From positions 23,478 to 87,477 of the forward strand of contig JABSPK010000014.1 of the NCBI GenBank assembly GCA_013214065.1: a DNA stretch of 64,000 nucleotides, given 5' to 3'. A program made the position numbers and the translations under genes. Under the pieces are notes generated by a model. The model worked only from the letters and a program-made list of their open reading frames with translations, did not search any database and was not told where the DNA came from. This document shows, one piece after another, positions 57,112 to 64,000 of this stretch (position 1 is its first letter; each line of letters starts with the position of its first letter). Origin of the DNA: Flavobacteriaceae bacterium. Lineage in GTDB: Bacteria > Bacteroidota > Bacteroidia > Flavobacteriales > Flavobacteriaceae.

Positions 57112-57555
57112 ATGCTCGTGAAAAAAAGAAAAACCATATCCGCCATCCTTTTGGTCATCGCCATTGGCCTAGGGGTGGCTTTTCTATTGGACATCGCCTT
57201 TCCGCAAGGCTTCGAGGCCTATTTCAAAAGAGCCTACTACAATCAATTCGGACCCTTGGCCTTAGCGATCGAGCTTTTCATAGCAGCGTACTATGTATTC
57301 GTTGGACATCAAAAAACGAATTTCGCTTTGGCCCTTTTTGGGTTTACTGCGATTCTCGATCCCATTTTCGATCAGATCGGGCTTTTCGAAAGTATCGTGC
57401 CTGTATATGGCACCGTTGTACTTGGTCTCTGTGCCCTGGTCAGTTTGTGGCTGGCGTTTAAAAACCATTTCGATTTAAAACCGATTTCATTGATCGCTGC
57501 CCTGCTTAGTTTTGTGCTTGGAGTTTGTATTGAGCTGTTCTTCAATTTTCCTTGA
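57112..57555 (+). CDS. Membrane protein with four TM helices, 147 aa
   Basis: TM helices at about 9-30, 46-62, 68-84 plus 95-116 and 121-143. No motif identifies a family; similar short hydrophobic proteins are common in Flavobacteriia. The gene ends about 20 bases before a weak hairpin at 57576-57606 and is not part of the zinc-related cluster that starts just beyond. Confidence 0.5.
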   Translation: MLVKKRKTISAILLVIAIGLGVAFLLDIAFPQGFEAYFKRAYYNQFGPLALAIELFIAAYYVFVGHQKTNFALALFGFTAILDPIFDQIGLFESIVPVYGTVVLGLCALVSLWLAFKNHFDLKPISLIAALLSFVLGVCIELFFNFP

Positions 57556-57575
57556 TGGAAGGAATTATACCTAAA

Positions 57576-57606
57576 GTGGAAAACCTAAAGGTTTTTCAGT
57601 TTCCAC
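57576..57606. terminator. Weak hairpin, possible bidirectional terminator
   Basis: Outer arms GTGGAAA / TTTCCAC and an alternative inner stem AAAACCT / AGGTTTT followed by Ts. It lies between the + strand membrane protein gene and the - strand Fur-type gene and could end both transcripts. Confidence 0.4.
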
Positions 57607-57662
57607 AAGGCATGGGAATAGTATTATAAAATTAACCGGTGCTAATTCACTTGTTTGCAGTG

Positions 57663-58052
57663 CTAACATGAAATACAATTGGCGCATCTTCCTACGAACA
57701 AAAGTGAGATTGTTTCAATACGATGTTCTCCAACTTCAGGAATGGGAACACTGATAGGCAAGTATTCGGTTTTACCACAATCGACACATTGAAAATGGGA
57801 ATGGGCATTTTCCTTTTGGGGGTGCAAAGCATCCTTTTTATTGCCCAATGCATACCACGCAAGTCCGTCACGTCCAATAAAAGAGTAGAGCACCCCCCCA
57901 TCTTCAAGACGATCAAGAATTCGGTATACAGTAGACTTGTTCATCTGGTTACCAAGCCGCTCTATAAGTTCTAGTGTCGAAATAGCGGTCTTGGTTTGAT
58001 TAAATTCATGTAACAATGCCTTGACCGATTTAGTTTTTCTTACCACTCCCAT
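57663..58052 (-). CDS. Fur family regulator, probable Zur
   Basis: 129 residues. A winged HTH (residues 22-60, MNKSTVYRILDRLEDGGVLY) precedes the dimerisation domain with HSHFQC (84-89), structural-zinc pairs CVDC (89-92) and CANC (123-126), and a final Cys. These Cys4 sites are typical of Zur and other Fur members. The context is zinc-sparing genes (COG0523, HisI-like, CysRS, dcd) and a shared operator, so Zur is the best guess; Fur or Mur are not excluded. The start codon lies 5 bases past its own -7 box, so the transcript may be leaderless, and it is divergent from the HisI-like gene. Confidence 0.85.
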   Translation of the reverse strand: MGVVRKTKSVKALLHEFNQTKTAISTLELIERLGNQMNKSTVYRILDRLEDGGVLYSFIGRDGLAWYALGNKKDALHPQKENAHSHFQCVDCGKTEYLPISVPIPEVGEHRIETISLLFVGRCANCISC

Positions 58053-58056
58053 ATGC

Positions 58057-58087
58057 CAAATTTATTGCAACTGAGTTGCAATAACAA
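58057..58087 (-). promoter_or_regulatory. Probable promoter of the Fur/Zur gene
   Basis: On the minus strand TAAATTTG at 58064-58057 with TTG at 58087-58085, spacer 20. The -7 box lies 5 bases from the ATG, so the transcript would be leaderless or nearly so. It overlaps the 23-base operator, implying autoregulation. Confidence 0.55.
58062..58084. promoter_or_regulatory. Zur-type operator, 23-base palindrome (copy 1)
   Basis: A perfect inverted repeat about a central G, core TGCAACT-G-AGTTGCA, extended by TTAT/ATAA. It lies between two divergent promoters and overlaps both. The same core recurs at 63106-63128 at the head of the opposing zinc-related operon. Confidence 0.78.
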
Positions 58088-58105
58088 ACGGTTTTTCTAA
58101 ATTTG
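58076..58105 (+). promoter_or_regulatory. Promoter of the HisI-like/COG0523 unit
   Basis: A perfect TTG-N19-TAAATTTG match to the Bacteroidota sigma consensus (TTG 58076-58078, -7 box 58098-58105). The TTG is the one inside the palindrome's AGTTGCA arm, so repressor binding would block the -33 box. Confidence 0.75.
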
Positions 58106-58176
58106 CCACACAGTCGCATTTATTTGTTCAATGGACAATAGCATGCCAGTGTTGACAAAAAAAGGAAACTTAAAAA

Positions 58177-58635
58177 ATGAATAATAGGACTTCCCTTCAA
58201 AGAGAACAGCATTCTAGTGACAAGGACAATTTCACGGTAGTCGAACTGGAGGAGGGTCTAAGGCTAAATCCTCAGTTTGCAAAGCGTGGAGGGCTGTTAC
58301 CGGTGGCCGTTCAAGAGACTTCCACGGGGCAACTATTGATGATGGCTTCCGTAAATGCAGAAGCATTGGAGAAAACGCTTGAGACAAAGTTGGCGACATT
58401 TTGGAGTACTTCACGAAAGACACTTTGGACTAAAGGTGAAACTTCGGGTGACTTCCTTAAAATCGATAGAATTCTGATCGATTGTGATCAGGACGCATTG
58501 GTGTATCAAGTGACGTTGATGGGCCGGGGTGTCTGCCATACCTATGATTTACAGGGTAACCATAGAAAAGCTTGTTTTTACAGAGAACTCGACATAGCGC
58601 AAAATGATCTCAAGTTTCTTGATGATATGCGATAA
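58177..58635 (+). CDS. HisI-like phosphoribosyl-AMP cyclohydrolase paralog
   Basis: 152 residues. HisI signatures are clear: TKGETSGDF, IDCDQDALVYQV with DCD at 102-104 for Mg, GVCHTYD (Cys120) and KACFYRE (Cys133). It is stand-alone, with no other his gene nearby, and sits in a zinc-starvation context beside COG0523. In other bacteria a HisI paralog is known to travel with COG0523 genes in Zur regulons. The Zn-site Cys residues are retained, with a long insert between Cys120 and Cys133. Confidence 0.88.
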   Translation: MNNRTSLQREQHSSDKDNFTVVELEEGLRLNPQFAKRGGLLPVAVQETSTGQLLMMASVNAEALEKTLETKLATFWSTSRKTLWTKGETSGDFLKIDRILIDCDQDALVYQVTLMGRGVCHTYDLQGNHRKACFYRELDIAQNDLKFLDDMR

Positions 58636-58794
58636 TAGTAGCGCATACATTGGTAGGGAAAGTTATTTGAACAAGGACCGCGGCTATACGATGGTGGCTG
58701 TAAATGGATAACATCATACAATACAGCTTGTTTGGATTTTTCCACAGTTGGAAGATTACATTAAGAATCAATATTCAGTAGATATTTAAACGAT

Positions 58795-60015
58795 ATGATA
58801 ACAGAAAAAAAGCTCCCCGTAACGGTTCTGAGCGGTTTCCTCGGTGCAGGTAAAACCACCTTGCTCAATCACGTTTTACACAATAAAGAAGGTTTGAAAG
58901 TAGCCGTGATCGTCAATGATATGAGTGAGGTCAATGTAGATGCCCAACTGGTAAAGAACGAGAACACCCTTTCGCGTACGGAAGAAAAACTGGTAGAAAT
59001 GAGCAACGGATGTATTTGTTGCACCCTTAGGGAGGATTTAATGGTTGAAGTAGAACGATTGGCCCAGGAAAATCGATTCGATTATCTCTTGATAGAAAGT
59101 ACGGGTATCAGTGAACCCGTTCCTGTTGCCCAAACGTTTTCTTTTGTGGATGAAGAGAATGGTATTGATCTCTCACGTTTCAGTTACATTGATACGATGG
59201 TTACCGTAGTCGACGCCTTCAATTTTTTTAATGATTTCGGTAGCCCGGAAACCCTAATGGATAGGGAGTTGACGGATATGGACGGAGATGATCGAACAAT
59301 TGCCGATCTTTTAACCGATCAAGTCGAGTTTGCCAATGTTATCCTTTTAAATAAATCGGATTTGGTAACCGCTGAGGAACTACGAACATTAAAGGGTGCG
59401 ATCCAAAAGCTAAACCCTTCTGCCCAAATAATTGAATCCACCTATAGTAAAGTAGCACCGGAAGTAATTCTTAACACAGGACTTTTCAACTATGAAGAAG
59501 CAGAGCAAAGTGCGGGTTGGATTGAGGAACTTCAAAAGGACGAACATACTCCTGAGACGGAAGAATATGGAATTGGATCGTTTGTTTTTAAATCTAAAAA
59601 ACCTTTTGACCCAGAACGTTTTTTAAGCTTTGCCAAGAACTTTCCCCGTACCATTATTAGAAGTAAAGGATTGTTTTGGTTAGCTTCAAGACCTGAACAA
59701 GCCTTGATTTGGGGCCAGGCAGGCGGTTCTTTAAAATCGCACGGTGCTGGAGTTTGGTGGAGTAGTATGCCCGTAAAAAAACGAATCCAGTATTTAGCTT
59801 ACCAAGAAAATCAGGACATCATCGAGGATAGCTGGGATAAAACCTTCGGGGATAGAAAAATTGAAATCGTATTCATCGGTCAAAATTTGAACGAAGTAGA
59901 AATAAGGTCGGAACTCGAAGCCTGTCTGGCCACTGACCAAGAAATTGAATCAAAAGATTGGCTTGGAGGATATTCGGATGAGTGGCCTATGCCCCGGGCA
60001 TACGCTTTAGAGTAA
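58795..60015 (+). CDS. COG0523 family GTP-binding metallochaperone
   Basis: 406 residues. It has Walker [10 protein letters not shown] at 14-22, the metal-binding NGCICC at 71-76, and LLNKSDL for guanine recognition; the C-terminal CobW domain follows ([10 protein letters not shown] at the end is variable). COG0523 proteins insert zinc or other metals into client enzymes, and many are Zur-regulated. It is 159 bases after the HisI-like gene and likely in the same zinc-starvation unit. Members of this family are also CobW-like, but no cobalamin genes are near. Confidence 0.93.
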   Translation: MITEKKLPVTVLSGFLGAGKTTLLNHVLHNKEGLKVAVIVNDMSEVNVDAQLVKNENTLSRTEEKLVEMSNGCICCTLREDLMVEVERLAQENRFDYLLIESTGISEPVPVAQTFSFVDEENGIDLSRFSYIDTMVTVVDAFNFFNDFGSPETLMDRELTDMDGDDRTIADLLTDQVEFANVILLNKSDLVTAEELRTLKGAIQKLNPSAQIIESTYSKVAPEVILNTGLFNYEEAEQSAGWIEELQKDEHTPETEEYGIGSFVFKSKKPFDPERFLSFAKNFPRTIIRSKGLFWLASRPEQALIWGQAGGSLKSHGAGVWWSSMPVKKRIQYLAYQENQDIIEDSWDKTFGDRKIEIVFIGQNLNEVEIRSELEACLATDQEIESKDWLGGYSDEWPMPRAYALE

Positions 60016-60042
60016 TGTTCAAGAACAAGCTAAACCCTGAAA

Positions 60043-61542
60043 TTAGTCTCGGTTGGTTTCATAGGTTGCACTTTCTTTACCATCGTTTACTTGTATTCCA
60101 ATTTTAGCCAACCGATCCCTTATAAAATCGGAGAAGGTAAAGTCTTTGTTCGAACGTGCCTTTTGCCTCACCTCGATTAGAACATCCATCACTTCGGGAA
60201 ATAACCCATCGTTCGTGCTTATGACGGTTTCATCATGCATCCCTAAAACTTCGGTGAGGAAGCCCCTATAGGTGCTTTGAAGTGTGGCCCGTGCCGCTTC
60301 GGCTATAGTGATCCGTTCTTCGGTAAGCTTGTTTGTCAACCGCAAAAGTTCAAAAAGACTTGCGATGGTTTCGGCGGTATTGAAGTCATCACTCATTTTT
60401 TCATAGCAACTTTCGCAGACGGTCACTATTCGATTTGATAAGTCATTGTCGACATTTCCAGACTCCATCATTGGTAATCCATCAATGAGTTTTAGTCCTT
60501 TCAACAGCTTCCGTGAAGCTATCTCAGCTGCCTTCATCGTCTGGTTTGAAAAATCTATGGTACTACCATAGTGTGCCTGTAACATCACAAAGCGAAGCGT
60601 CATCGGACTGTAAGCTTTGTCAAGAAGGGGATGATCGCCACTGAACATCTGGCCAAGGGAGATAAAATTACCCTTGGATTTTGCCATTTTCTGTCCATCC
60701 AGTGTCACCATATTATTATGCATCCAATAATGCACGGGAGCACGGTCAAAGGCAGCATAGCACTGGGCAATTTCCGCCTCATGGTGTGGAAACTTAAGAT
60801 CCATACCCCCTCCATGAATATCAAATGGAAGTCCAAGATATTTGATACTCATTGCAGAACATTCTATATGCCATCCTGGAAATCCCATACCCCAAGGAGA
60901 GCGCCATTTCATGATATGCTCTGGGTCCGCTTTTTTCCAAAGTGCAAAATCAACCGGATTTTTCTTTTGATCCTGTCCGTCAAGTGCACGACTTCCTGAC
61001 AGTAAATCATCCAACACCCGGCCTGAGAGCTGTCCGTAATCGTATTTTTTAGCATATTCGACAACATCCAAATAAACGGAGCCCTCGCTTTCGTAAGCTA
61101 AGCCATTGGCCATAATCCGCTCGATCATGTCGATCTGTTCTACGATATGTCCTGATGCCGTAGGCTCTATGGATGGTGGCAATACGTTGAGTTTAGCCAT
61201 CATGGTCCGGTACAAATTGGTATAATGCTGAGCCACTTCCATAGGTTCAAGCTGCTCGATACGGGCTTTTTTGGCGATTTTATCTTCACCCTGTTCGTTC
61301 AATTCATCTTCCAAATGGCCAACATCCGTAATGTTACGTACATAGCGCACCTTGTACCCCAAAAAGCTAAAATATCGAAACACGGTGTCGAATGAGATTG
61401 CGGACCTCGCATGACCCAAATGGGGTGCTCCATAAACCGTAGGGCCACATACATACATGCCTACTTTTCCTTTTACAACGGGAATGAAAAGTTCTTTTTC
61501 CCCTTTAAGGGAGTTTTTTAGATAAACTGGTCTAATGTCCAT
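60043..61542 (-). CDS. cysS: Cysteinyl-tRNA synthetase
   Basis: 499 residues from ATG 61542. The HIGH motif is HLGH at 41-44 and the KMSKS motif is KMAKS at 285-289. The catalytic zinc ligands Cys32, Cys228, His253 and Glu257 are all present, so this copy is not zinc-free by loss of ligands. An upstream ATG at 61590 would overlap yidD. The gene is the last of a minus-strand run with dcd and yidD, and could be the only CysRS or a zinc-regulated paralog; the rest of the genome is needed to tell. Confidence 0.95.
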   Translation of the reverse strand: MDIRPVYLKNSLKGEKELFIPVVKGKVGMYVCGPTVYGAPHLGHARSAISFDTVFRYFSFLGYKVRYVRNITDVGHLEDELNEQGEDKIAKKARIEQLEPMEVAQHYTNLYRTMMAKLNVLPPSIEPTASGHIVEQIDMIERIMANGLAYESEGSVYLDVVEYAKKYDYGQLSGRVLDDLLSGSRALDGQDQKKNPVDFALWKKADPEHIMKWRSPWGMGFPGWHIECSAMSIKYLGLPFDIHGGGMDLKFPHHEAEIAQCYAAFDRAPVHYWMHNNMVTLDGQKMAKSKGNFISLGQMFSGDHPLLDKAYSPMTLRFVMLQAHYGSTIDFSNQTMKAAEIASRKLLKGLKLIDGLPMMESGNVDNDLSNRIVTVCESCYEKMSDDFNTAETIASLFELLRLTNKLTEERITIAEAARATLQSTYRGFLTEVLGMHDETVISTNDGLFPEVMDVLIEVRQKARSNKDFTFSDFIRDRLAKIGIQVNDGKESATYETNRD

Positions 61543-61562
61543 TTTGCGATTTCGATTGTTTT

Positions 61563-61868
61563 CTATGGAATCTCCTTCTTTTTTTGGCAATCAACGGTAA
61601 GCCTTTTAGTCTCATCGTTATGTTCCGGATTCTTTCGAATGGATTTTTTTGGGGGTACTGGATCATACCCCTTTGTGCCCCATGGGTGGCATCTTAACAA
61701 CCTGTTAGTCCCAAGAACCAGCCCCTTTACAACACCCCACTCATTAATGGCATCAATCATATATTGCGAACATGTCGGTTGGTGCCGGCAACTGGCAGGA
61801 AAAAAAGGGGATATGGCCACTTGATAGAAGCGCACCATAGCGATGGTAAGGGCTTTTAGTAGGTTCAT
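61563..61868 (-). CDS. yidD: Membrane protein insertion efficiency factor YidD
   Basis: 101 residues with the YidD signature: FYQVAISPFFPASCRHQPTCSQYMIDAI, the triple-Cys motif and RLLRCHPWGTKGYDPVP. YidD is a small peripheral membrane protein linked to YidC-mediated insertion. It overlaps dcd by ATGA (61865-61868), so the two are translationally coupled, and precedes cysS by 20 bases. YidD normally sits next to rpmH and rnpA, so this location is unusual. Confidence 0.95.
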   Translation of the reverse strand: MNLLKALTIAMVRFYQVAISPFFPASCRHQPTCSQYMIDAINEWGVVKGLVLGTNRLLRCHPWGTKGYDPVPPKKSIRKNPEHNDETKRLTVDCQKKKEIP

Positions 61869-62389
61869 GAAATCTTAAAATCCTGAAATAGTTTGCTGGC
61901 TTGAATATCCATATTGTCCTGATATTTCCCTTGCTTGTATGTCGTATAGTCCCCATCGATATGATGGTAATAAATCTGACATATCGCTATGGATGGATAA
62001 ATGACCAGTGGTTGCACCACAAAAATCTCCAGGGTCCAAAAACCGTTGAACCCAACATCTCCGAAACCGGCGGTAACATGAACGAACATTCCGAGCCTTC
62101 CAATACTGCTTCTGCCTTCCAACATGGGTACCAGCCTCTCGGTACGCGTGTGTTCTACAGTGCGGCCAAGATACAGTCTCCCTGGTTCCAATTTCAATCC
62201 GGTCGGAGGAATGGTTAGTCGAGATACCGCATTGTCGATTTTCATATCGAGTACGGGATTATCATATACTAACAGTTCATTATGAAGCCGAAGGTTATAA
62301 CTATTTGGGTTAAGCTGATTCGGGTCATAGGGATCGATAGTGATATCCTTTCCCATTCGCTCAGCTATTTCCAAACCACTTAATATCAT
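61865..62389 (-). CDS. dcd: dCTP deaminase
   Basis: 174 residues with the dCTP deaminase/dUTPase-fold signature: EGRSSIGRLGMFVHVTAGFGD then EIFVVQPLVIYPSIAICQI and the C-terminal KYQDN. It makes dUTP from dCTP without a metal-bound catalytic water of the Zn type. The alternative route through dCMP deaminase is zinc-dependent, so a Zur-controlled Dcd could bypass it during zinc shortage (inference). It overlaps yidD by 4 bases and follows the His-rich lipoprotein by 68. Confidence 0.93.
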   Translation of the reverse strand: MILSGLEIAERMGKDITIDPYDPNQLNPNSYNLRLHNELLVYDNPVLDMKIDNAVSRLTIPPTGLKLEPGRLYLGRTVEHTRTERLVPMLEGRSSIGRLGMFVHVTAGFGDVGFNGFWTLEIFVVQPLVIYPSIAICQIYYHHIDGDYTTYKQGKYQDNMDIQASKLFQDFKIS

Positions 62390-62457
62390 ATTACCTTACA
62401 ATTATGGAATTATCACTGCGCTTGAAAGCCACATCCTTGTTCTCGTTTGGCCAGGGG

Positions 62458-62919
62458 TTATTCCTTTATTTTCTCGATTTTTTCCGCGATTGCCCGTATT
62501 TCGACTAGAAGTTGTTGTTGTACTTCTAGATGTTGCTCCGGGGTCAACTCTTGGTGTCCATTTTGTTGATGTTCATCATGATCATGATCATGATCTGAAT
62601 GGTCATGGTGTGAATGGTCGTGATCATCGAAACCAGGTACCTCCACCAGTTGTTCGTTCCACGCTTCAAGTGAACTACTGATGGTATTTAATTCGTTTGA
62701 GTACGTATCTAAGAACAGGCTATCCTTGTTGGCTCTTAACTTGGCCATTTGGTCTAGTGCCGACTTTTGTATTCCTAGAGCTTCATTGTGGATTTCAAAC
62801 GCTTTTTGTAGGTTTTCATTCGATGCCTTTTTATCACCACAACTTGACCAGAGGAGGACCATCCCTATCATTGGGATGAGTATTTTTATTCTTTTCGGTA
62901 AGCGTTTTAGCTGTTTCAT
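62458..62919 (-). CDS. Histidine-rich zinc-binding lipoprotein
   Basis: 153 residues from ATG 62919. The signal peptide ends with the lipobox LWSSC (Cys27). The mature protein is mainly coiled-coil helices with a His/Asp-rich segment at about 100-124 (HDHSHHDHSDHDHDHDEH). Such runs bind zinc or copper. It is the first gene of the minus-strand operon under a Zur-type operator, so it probably scavenges or buffers zinc at the cell envelope. ATG 62955 is an alternative start. Confidence 0.75.
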   Translation of the reverse strand: MKQLKRLPKRIKILIPMIGMVLLWSSCGDKKASNENLQKAFEIHNEALGIQKSALDQMAKLRANKDSLFLDTYSNELNTISSSLEAWNEQLVEVPGFDDHDHSHHDHSDHDHDHDEHQQNGHQELTPEQHLEVQQQLLVEIRAIAEKIEKIKE

Positions 62920-63084
62920 ACGTAATTCATTTTTATTGGCTATAAGGGTTCGCATTTTCAGTTACTGAACGTTTATCGGTTATTTCAAGAATCCCAAATC
63001 AAAGGATCGATCAATTTATCCCCTAAAAAAAGTGCCTGAAACCCAGTATCGGATTTTCTTGATTTTTTTAGTTCATCGTTGTTA

Positions 63085-63114
63085 CAAAGATAAGCGGTGC
63101 GATTCTAAATGCAA
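63085..63114 (-). promoter_or_regulatory. Promoter of the dcd-yidD-cysS operon
   Basis: On the minus strand a perfect TTG-N19-TATCTTTG (TTG 63114-63112, -7 box 63092-63085). The TTG lies in the second copy of the Zur-type palindrome, in the same position relative to the operator as at 58076. The predicted start leaves a leader of about 160 bases. Confidence 0.7.
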
Positions 63115-63128
63115 CTGAGTTGCATTTA
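63106..63128. promoter_or_regulatory. Zur-type operator, 23-base palindrome (copy 2)
   Basis: A perfect inverted repeat about a central G with core TGCAACT-G-AGTTGCA, extended by TAAA/TTTA. The 15-base core is identical to copy 1 at 58062-58084. Confidence 0.78.
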
Positions 63129-63494
63129 AATATCTGACCCAACTAATTCCGGAAAGAAGCTATTTGGAAAATACTAGTTCATTTTCCTTATTTTAAGGCT
63201 TGTTTGACTTGGTATGGTCCATCTTCTTATACGAATTTCCAGACCTTGGTTTATGGCATACGAACCATTTGACAAAGCACTATCTATTGCAACTCCACAA
63301 GGTTTTATTTTGAAATCGCTACACTCGGTTCTTCCTTAGAAAAAGAAATAAAAGGAAATCCTTGAAAAAGGATGAGGATTGATCGCCCCTGGCGATCTTC
63401 CTGCAGCACTCCGAGTTGAACTCAATTGAAGTGAGGATTAACCTCGCTGCACTCGGTTCTTCCTGCAGCACTCCGTGCTGAGAATGCCCCAAAT
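63129..63494. other. Intergenic with short direct repeats
   Basis: No gene is supported in about 365 bases. It contains a 17-base exact repeat (CTTCCTGCAGCACTCCG at 63397-63413 and 63459-63475) and a 15-base repeat (CACTCGGTTCTTCCT at 63322-63336 and 63450-63464). A short frame from ATG 63254 gives only about 28 codons and is not convincing. Confidence 0.45.
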
Positions 63495-63527
63495 AAAAAA
63501 ACGCTCAAGCAAGCTTGGCGTTTTTTC
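63495..63527 (-). terminator. Terminator of the tRNA-Arg gene
   Basis: Read on the minus strand, GCGTT-type arms with AAGCTTG/CAAGC pairing and a one-base bulge form a hairpin, followed by TTTTTTT. It lies 21 bases beyond the tRNA 3' end, as expected for the native tRNA terminator. Confidence 0.6.
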
Positions 63528-63547
63528 TTTTTTGGGTCATTCATTCG

Positions 63548-63594
63548 TGATCGCGGCAGGATTCGAACCTGCGACCGTCTGCTTAGAAGGCAGT
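63548..63594 (-). tRNA. tRNA-Arg(TCT), 3' half only (attachment site)
   Basis: The minus strand carries the anticodon loop CTTCTAA (anticodon TCT), the variable region, the T arm GCAGG-TTCGAAT-CCTGC and the acceptor 3' strand CGCGATC plus discriminator A. The 5' half is missing: beyond base 63594 the sequence turns AT-rich and unrelated. This is the remnant att half of a tRNA used as an integration site. The intact gene is expected at the far end of the inserted element. Confidence 0.8.
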
Positions 63595-63738
63595 TATTTT
63601 TGACTTCTGCTACATCTAATTGAATTATATTATTACTGATTATCAATTATTTATGATTTTTATTAAGCTCAATAACTGTCAATAAGATTCAAAAAAAAGT
63701 GCAAAAAAAGTGCAAATTTTTGAGTATCTATATTCTAT

Positions 63739-64000
63739 ATGATTACAAGTATAACGCTTTCTCTCGACAAAAGACGACCACGAAAAAACGGAAATTTCCC
63801 TCTTGTTTTTCGCCTCAGTCATCAAGGTAAAACAGCTAATATTCCAACGAAGATTGCTTTGCCCCTCTCTGATTGGAATAACCGAACCCGTAAGATTAAA
63901 AAAACTTTCAAGGGCGCACATTCTGTTATTCGCCTTAACAACGAATTGGGTAAGAAGAAGGCTGATTTCGTTGACATCATTAATGACCTCAATGAAAAGA
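63739..64000 (+). CDS. Tyrosine-type site-specific integrase, N-terminal part
   Basis: The frame opens at ATG 63739 and runs off the window end (87 codons seen). The start ITLSLDKRRPRKNGNFPLVF, then TANIPTKIALPLSDWNN and IRLNNELGKKKADFVDIINDL match the Arm DNA-binding domain of Bacteroidota integrases of phages, ICEs and islands. It sits 145 bases from a tRNA half in AT-rich DNA, so it is the integrase of the element inserted in tRNA-Arg. The catalytic domain lies outside the window. Confidence 0.8.
   Translation, partial: MITSITLSLDKRRPRKNGNFPLVFRLSHQGKTANIPTKIALPLSDWNNRTRKIKKTFKGAHSVIRLNNELGKKKADFVDIINDLNEK

Noticed and set aside
58177..58635. Part of a histidine biosynthesis operon
   Set aside because: No other his gene is nearby; the context is zinc homeostasis.
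62581..62700. Simple tandem repeat GATCAT
   Set aside because: It is the coding sequence of the His/Asp-rich segment of the lipoprotein.
63422..63646. Minus-strand frame of 74 codons across the tRNA remnant
   Set aside because: It overlaps the terminator, tRNA half and repeats and has no protein-like content.
1..64000. CRISPR arrays, rRNA genes or IS elements
   Set aside because: No regular repeat-spacer pattern, rRNA segment or transposase frame was seen.

Overview
The window reads as chromosome of a marine-type Flavobacteriaceae (Bacteroidota). Supporting signs are TTG-N19-TAnnTTTG promoters, A-rich rather than Shine-Dalgarno leaders, DUF922, DUF3667 and DUF6090 proteins, membrane-anchored AraC regulators, an alginate-export-type porin and thrombospondin type-3 repeats. 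Almost all genes lie on the + strand in short runs. A generally GC-richer backbone is broken by AT-richer blocks at about 1.2-2.2, 6.8-7.4, 12.6-13.3, 35.5-52.5, 57.6-63 kb and after 63.6 kb. I judged composition by eye and did not compute it.

0-35 kb is mostly housekeeping and accessory envelope metabolism. It holds an MsrB tail, a Dph6-like ATP-pyrophosphatase, an orphan CdiI_3-type immunity protein coupled to a Crp/Fnr regulator, a secreted alpha/beta hydrolase, a DEAD-box helicase, a penicillin-acylase-type Ntn hydrolase, a membrane AraC regulator with a serine hydrolase and a HExxH protein, three CPBP proteases, two HxlR regulators each facing a target gene, and a fused Ntn-hydrolase/TPR/PD40 protein. 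Three genes here are broken: S41 peptidase by TGA, TPR protein by TAA, and a hypothetical by a C9 tract.

35.6-50 kb is a co-directional accessory block. It runs from a Crp/Fnr regulator through an alginate-export-like porin, a secreted protein with two duplicated AhpD-like/Ca-repeat halves, a propeller lipoprotein, an Ig-like lipoprotein with an in-frame TGA, a DoxX-like protein, an FMN reductase, a Pycsar-effector-type (DUF5706) membrane protein, a 1221-residue pseudo-phosphoesterase/outer-membrane barrel fusion, a TMEM175-type channel, an LLM oxidoreductase and an agarase-like Tat protein. It looks like an envelope/redox cluster, but its substrate is unknown.

52-57 kb holds a second membrane AraC regulator followed by an S41 protease, a DinB protein and a prenyltransferase-like toroid protein.

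57.6-63.2 kb is the most coherent unit, a probable zinc-starvation regulon. A Fur/Zur-type regulator diverges from a HisI-like and a COG0523 GTPase gene. An opposing operon encodes a His-rich lipoprotein, dCTP deaminase, YidD and CysRS. Both promoters carry the same 23-bp palindrome (core TGCAACT-G-AGTTGCA) over the -33 box at the same distance from the -7 box.

At 63.55 kb the 3' half of a tRNA-Arg(TCT) gene abuts AT-rich DNA carrying the start of a tyrosine integrase. This marks the left end of an integrated element that continues past the window.
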